From Bacteroidales bacterium UBA1256 (lineage in GTDB: Bacteria > Bacteroidota > Bacteroidia > Bacteroidales > Paludibacteraceae): a DNA stretch of 15,224 nucleotides. The stretch lies in NCBI GenBank assembly GCA_002308195.1, contig DBVU01000073.1, positions 4,267-19,490 on the forward strand, given 5' to 3'. Positions 12,600 to 15,224 of this stretch are shown piece by piece (position 1 is the first letter of the stretch; every line of letters begins with the position of its first letter). The notes beneath the pieces were generated by a model. That model was not told where the DNA came from. It ran no database searches and worked only from the letters and a program-made list of their open reading frames with translations. The position numbers were made by a program, and so were the translations under genes.

Positions 12600-14876
12600 A
12601 TGGCTCAAAATAATACTAACGAAATAGATTTGCGCAAATTGGTGCGCGTGGTATGGGAACACTGGTGGTGGTTCGCTATCGGTGTAGCCGTTTGTCTGCT
12701 TCTTGGCACGGCTTATTTCCTCCGCAAGACTCCTAAATGGACCACGGACGCAAGTATCATGCTTCGCTCCAAGGATGGAGTAGGCAGCCAGATGGAAGCC
12801 TTCTCGATGCTAGGTTTGACAGGCAATCAGGCTGCGGAAGATGAGGTGGTTGTACTCTCGTCGCGCGGACTGCTCTACCAGAGTATCGATGCGCTCAATC
12901 TGTGGGAAGATTGCAGCAAGAGCGATGGACTGCGTTGGCAAGGCGAGTTCCGCAATCCCGCACTGACCATCGATTATCTGCAACTCAACAAAGATGCAAC
13001 GACCAGACCATTTGTAGTGAAAGTAAAACCGCTGAAGAATGGTTATCGCGTCAAGGTGAAAATGGGTTTCTGGCATCGTTCGTCATGCCGTGTAGCTGAC
13101 CTCAGCCAACCTATCGAGACCACTGCGGGAACGATACGTATCCACGCCAATCGTCCGCTTAGTACAGACACCACTTACCGCGTAGGTCATGCTCGCCGTG
13201 AACTGGTGGTAGAGAGTTACCGCGAGCGTATCAAAGTGGCGCAACATAAGAAAGAGTCGAACGTTATCACGCTTTCCACAACATCTACCGTGCCGGAGCG
13301 CGACCGAGTATTGCTGAGTCAAATCATCGAGCAATACAACATGAATGCCGTGGTTGATAAGAACATGATTGCTACCAATACCGCAGCTTTCATCGACGAG
13401 CGACTCAATATCATCACCAGTGAACTGAATGAAGCGGAGAATGCTGTTTCGGACTACAAAAAGCAGAACAAGATAGCGGATATCAAGACTCAATCGTCGT
13501 TGGTTCTCCAAGCTTCTAGCCTCGAACAACGCTCGATGGCCGAGATAGAGACGCAACTCAGCCTGGTGGATTATGTGGACGAATTCCTTCGCGACGACAC
13601 CAAGCGCAATAGCTTGATTCCTGCTAACATCGGTATCACCGATGCATCGCTGTCGTCCAGTCTCTCCGAGTACAATTCCATCCTCTTGCAACGTATGCGT
13701 ATCTTGCGTACGGCAACCGAAGATAACCCCGTTATCGAACAGATGGATGCCCAGTTGGCCACTATTCGTCAGAATATCATCGAGACTATCGGTTCTGTGC
13801 GCGAGAGTCTGCGTATTCGTCAGCAAAACCTGCAAGCACAGGACACTAAGTTCAATCGCCAGATAAAGGATGCGCCTGAACAAGAACGCGAATATATCCG
13901 CGTGGTTCGTCAGCAACAAATCAAGGAGCAACTCTATCTCTACCTCTACGAGAAACGTGAGGAGAACGCCCTGATGTTGGCTGCTACTGCAATGCCTGCC
14001 AAGGTGCTCGATGTTCCGCAACGCGACCTGAAGAGTCAGCACCCGAAATTGCGTAACTTGTTGTTCCTCTGCATCCTTCTGGGACTCGCTATCCCTGCAG
14101 GACTGCTCTATATCTATGTGCTGTTCAACGATCGCATTGACGACCCGAAGGAGTTCGAACGCCGCATCAAGGCGCCGCTTCTGGGCAAGATTGTAGAGAA
14201 CTCGCGTGGCGCACACATCGCTATCCACGAAGGCGAATCAACTGTTTCGGCCGAACTGTTCCGACTGATTCGAACCAACTTGCGCTATATACTGCCTGCA
14301 GAAGTCAAATCGCCTGTGATACTCGTTACCTCGTGCATCAATGGCGATGGTAAGTCGTACGTATCGAGCAACACGGCTCTTTCGCTCGCAATTTTGGGCA
14401 AGAAAGTGGCACTGGTAGGCCTGGACATTCGCAAGCCGATGTTGGCCGACTATTTCCACCTTAATAATAGAGGCCATTTGACTGATTACTTGGCCGAACC
14501 GACTGTTCAATTGGACGACATTATTGTGCCGAGCGGAGAGCATAAGAACTTGGATATTATTCCGTGTGGTACAATTCCTCCAAACCCCTCCGAATTGCTT
14601 CAAACAGCTCGTCTGGAAGAACTCTTCGCAGAGCTACGTAAGCGTTATGAATACATCATCGTCGACACCGCTCCTGTGGCCATGGTTAGCGACACTTATC
14701 TGCTTGACCGCATAGCCGATATGACGATTTTCGTTTGCCGCTACAAGTACACGCCGAGCGAGATGATCGAGGCTATCAACGATGTCATCGCCCAGAAGCG
14801 GATGCATAATGTGGTATGCGTGCTGAACGGCGTGAAGGGATTGCGTGCCGGATACGGGAACGGTGCTCAAAAATAA
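12600..14876 (+). CDS. Wzc-type chain-length regulator / tyrosine autokinase
   Basis: This 758-residue inner-membrane protein joins a Wzz-like chain-length domain to a BY-type tyrosine kinase, and governs polymer length and export with the Wza protein. The first membrane segment is at about 21-40 and the second at 486-507. Between them is a long periplasmic region with coiled-coil-like helices (265-330, 390-455). The cytoplasmic kinase has Walker A TSCINGDGKS (577-586), Walker A' VALVGLDIRKP (603-613) and Walker B YIIVDTAP (685-692). The usual C-terminal tyrosine cluster is missing: the end reads GLRAGYGNGAQK, with a single Tyr752. Autophosphorylation there would be limited, or other tyrosines are used. 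Its start follows the wza-type gene by five bases. The stop codon lies in a hairpin loop. Confidence 0.92.
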   Translation: MAQNNTNEIDLRKLVRVVWEHWWWFAIGVAVCLLLGTAYFLRKTPKWTTDASIMLRSKDGVGSQMEAFSMLGLTGNQAAEDEVVVLSSRGLLYQSIDALNLWEDCSKSDGLRWQGEFRNPALTIDYLQLNKDATTRPFVVKVKPLKNGYRVKVKMGFWHRSSCRVADLSQPIETTAGTIRIHANRPLSTDTTYRVGHARRELVVESYRERIKVAQHKKESNVITLSTTSTVPERDRVLLSQIIEQYNMNAVVDKNMIATNTAAFIDERLNIITSELNEAENAVSDYKKQNKIADIKTQSSLVLQASSLEQRSMAEIETQLSLVDYVDEFLRDDTKRNSLIPANIGITDASLSSSLSEYNSILLQRMRILRTATEDNPVIEQMDAQLATIRQNIIETIGSVRESLRIRQQNLQAQDTKFNRQIKDAPEQEREYIRVVRQQQIKEQLYLYLYEKREENALMLAATAMPAKVLDVPQRDLKSQHPKLRNLLFLCILLGLAIPAGLLYIYVLFNDRIDDPKEFERRIKAPLLGKIVENSRGAHIAIHEGESTVSAELFRLIRTNLRYILPAEVKSPVILVTSCINGDGKSYVSSNTALSLAILGKKVALVGLDIRKPMLADYFHLNNRGHLTDYLAEPTVQLDDIIVPSGEHKNLDIIPCGTIPPNPSELLQTARLEELFAELRKRYEYIIVDTAPVAMVSDTYLLDRIADMTIFVCRYKYTPSEMIEAINDVIAQKRMHNVVCVLNGVKGLRAGYGNGAQK

Positions 14877-14886
14877 TTGAGCACCG
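14861..14886 (+). terminator. 10-bp hairpin spanning the wzc-type stop codon
   Basis: CGGTGCTCAA (14861-14870), loop AAATAA and TTGAGCACCG (14877-14886) form a perfect 10-bp stem. The TAA stop (14874-14876) is in the loop. No T run follows, so it may act as a weak or Rho-aided terminator, or protect the message 3' end, and topB could still be read through. Confidence 0.6.
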
Positions 14887-14891
14887 ATTGC

Positions 14892-14919
14892 AGATTTGAG
14901 ATTTAAGATTTGAGATTTC
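14892..14919 (+). repeat. Four-unit AGATTT[GAC] heptad repeat before topB
   Basis: The units are AGATTTG, AGATTTA, AGATTTG and AGATTTC, in exact 7-base register, ending three bases before the topB ATG. Each unit differs only in its last base. Confidence 0.85.
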
Positions 14920-14922
14920 AAG

Positions 14923-15224
14923 ATGGTCGTTTGTGTAGCAGAGAAACCGTCGGTGGGGGCGTATATCGCCAATGTGCTGGGAGCCAAGCAACGACATGAC
15001 GGATATTTTGAAGGGAACGGGTATCAGGTGACCTGGACCTTCGGACATCTCTGCGCACTGCTCGATCCCCAGGAATATACAGAGCAGTGGAAAGGGTGGA
15101 ACCTGAGTTCGCTGCCGATGATTCCCGCGCGGTTCTCCATCAAAGTGAGCGGAGACGCAGGCATACACAAACAATTCAATGTCATCAAGAGCCTGATAGA
15201 ACAAGCCGACGAGGTGATTAACTG
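14923..15224 (+). CDS. topB: DNA topoisomerase III, N-terminal part (partial)
   Basis: The first 100 codons of a type IA topoisomerase are present; the gene runs off the window with no stop. The protein begins MVVCVAEKPSVGAYIANVLG and continues with GYQVTWTFGHLCALLDP and SLPMIPARFSIKV, ending KQFNVIKSLIEQADEVIN. This is the N-terminal TOPRIM region of TopB, with the catalytic-loop Glu of AEKPS (Glu7) seen. The usual next motif, CGDAGQEGEL, would begin at the cut. TopB relaxes and decatenates DNA. The start ATG 14923 gives the family's usual first residues. No separate promoter is recognised, and the 46-base gap to the wzc-type gene holds a hairpin and the heptad repeat. Confidence 0.95.
   Translation, partial: MVVCVAEKPSVGAYIANVLGAKQRHDGYFEGNGYQVTWTFGHLCALLDPQEYTEQWKGWNLSSLPMIPARFSIKVSGDAGIHKQFNVIKSLIEQADEVIN

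Noticed and set aside
13083..14228. Long open frame (381 codons) on the minus strand inside the wzc-type gene
   Set aside because: It lies fully antisense to a gene with clear Walker motifs and has no recognisable domain or promoter. It is a by-product of codon bias.

Overview
The window comes from a member of the Bacteroidota, most likely the order Bacteroidales; I cannot name the genus. Four things support this. Five promoters follow the Bacteroidota pattern TTTG-N20-TAnnTTTG. Several families typical of the order are present (Omp28-like lipoproteins, a DUF6029 outer-membrane protein, a BspA-type leucine-rich-repeat surface protein). Shine-Dalgarno sites are mostly absent. RpoC and TopB also read as Bacteroidales versions.

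Layout. (1) 1-264: the 3' end of rpoC on the + strand with a hairpin terminator. (2) 314-2437, minus strand: a receiver-less sigma-54-type AAA+ regulator overlaps lptE, followed by secG under its own promoter. (3) 2445-7419, minus strand: one promoter drives five tightly packed or overlapping genes for exported proteins. They are a TlpA-type thioredoxin, DUF6029, an Omp28-like thioredoxin-fold lipoprotein, a small secreted protein, and a larger Omp28-like lipoprotein. Three of the five carry a CxxC thiol motif, so this looks like an envelope or cell-surface redox unit. (4) 7420-7997: a gene-free divergent spacer with inverted repeats, 11-bp-spaced CGAGA motifs, a pyrimidine-rich tract and a promoter. 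(5) 7998-11528, + strand: an 1176-residue secreted LRR/InlB-like surface protein. (6) 11529-14886, + strand: hairpins, a promoter, then a Wza-type polysaccharide export lipoprotein and a Wzc/Wzz-type chain-length regulator and tyrosine kinase as a two-gene operon. (7) 14923-15224: the start of topB (topoisomerase III), cut by the window edge.

The genes are recognisable families. The less expected signals lie at the DNA level. Heptanucleotide repeats sit at or across the start codons of three consecutive exported-protein genes and of topB. A 51-bp promoter cassette is duplicated 5 kb apart (49 of 51 bases identical), ahead of the AAA+ regulator and ahead of the redox operon. Imperfect inverted repeats with 11-bp-spaced CGAGA motifs flank the LRR gene. 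The small secreted protein and the LRR protein share a C-terminal tail. The Wzc homologue lacks the tyrosine-rich tail, and its stop codon lies in the loop of a 10-bp hairpin. No CRISPR array, tRNA, rRNA or transposase was seen.
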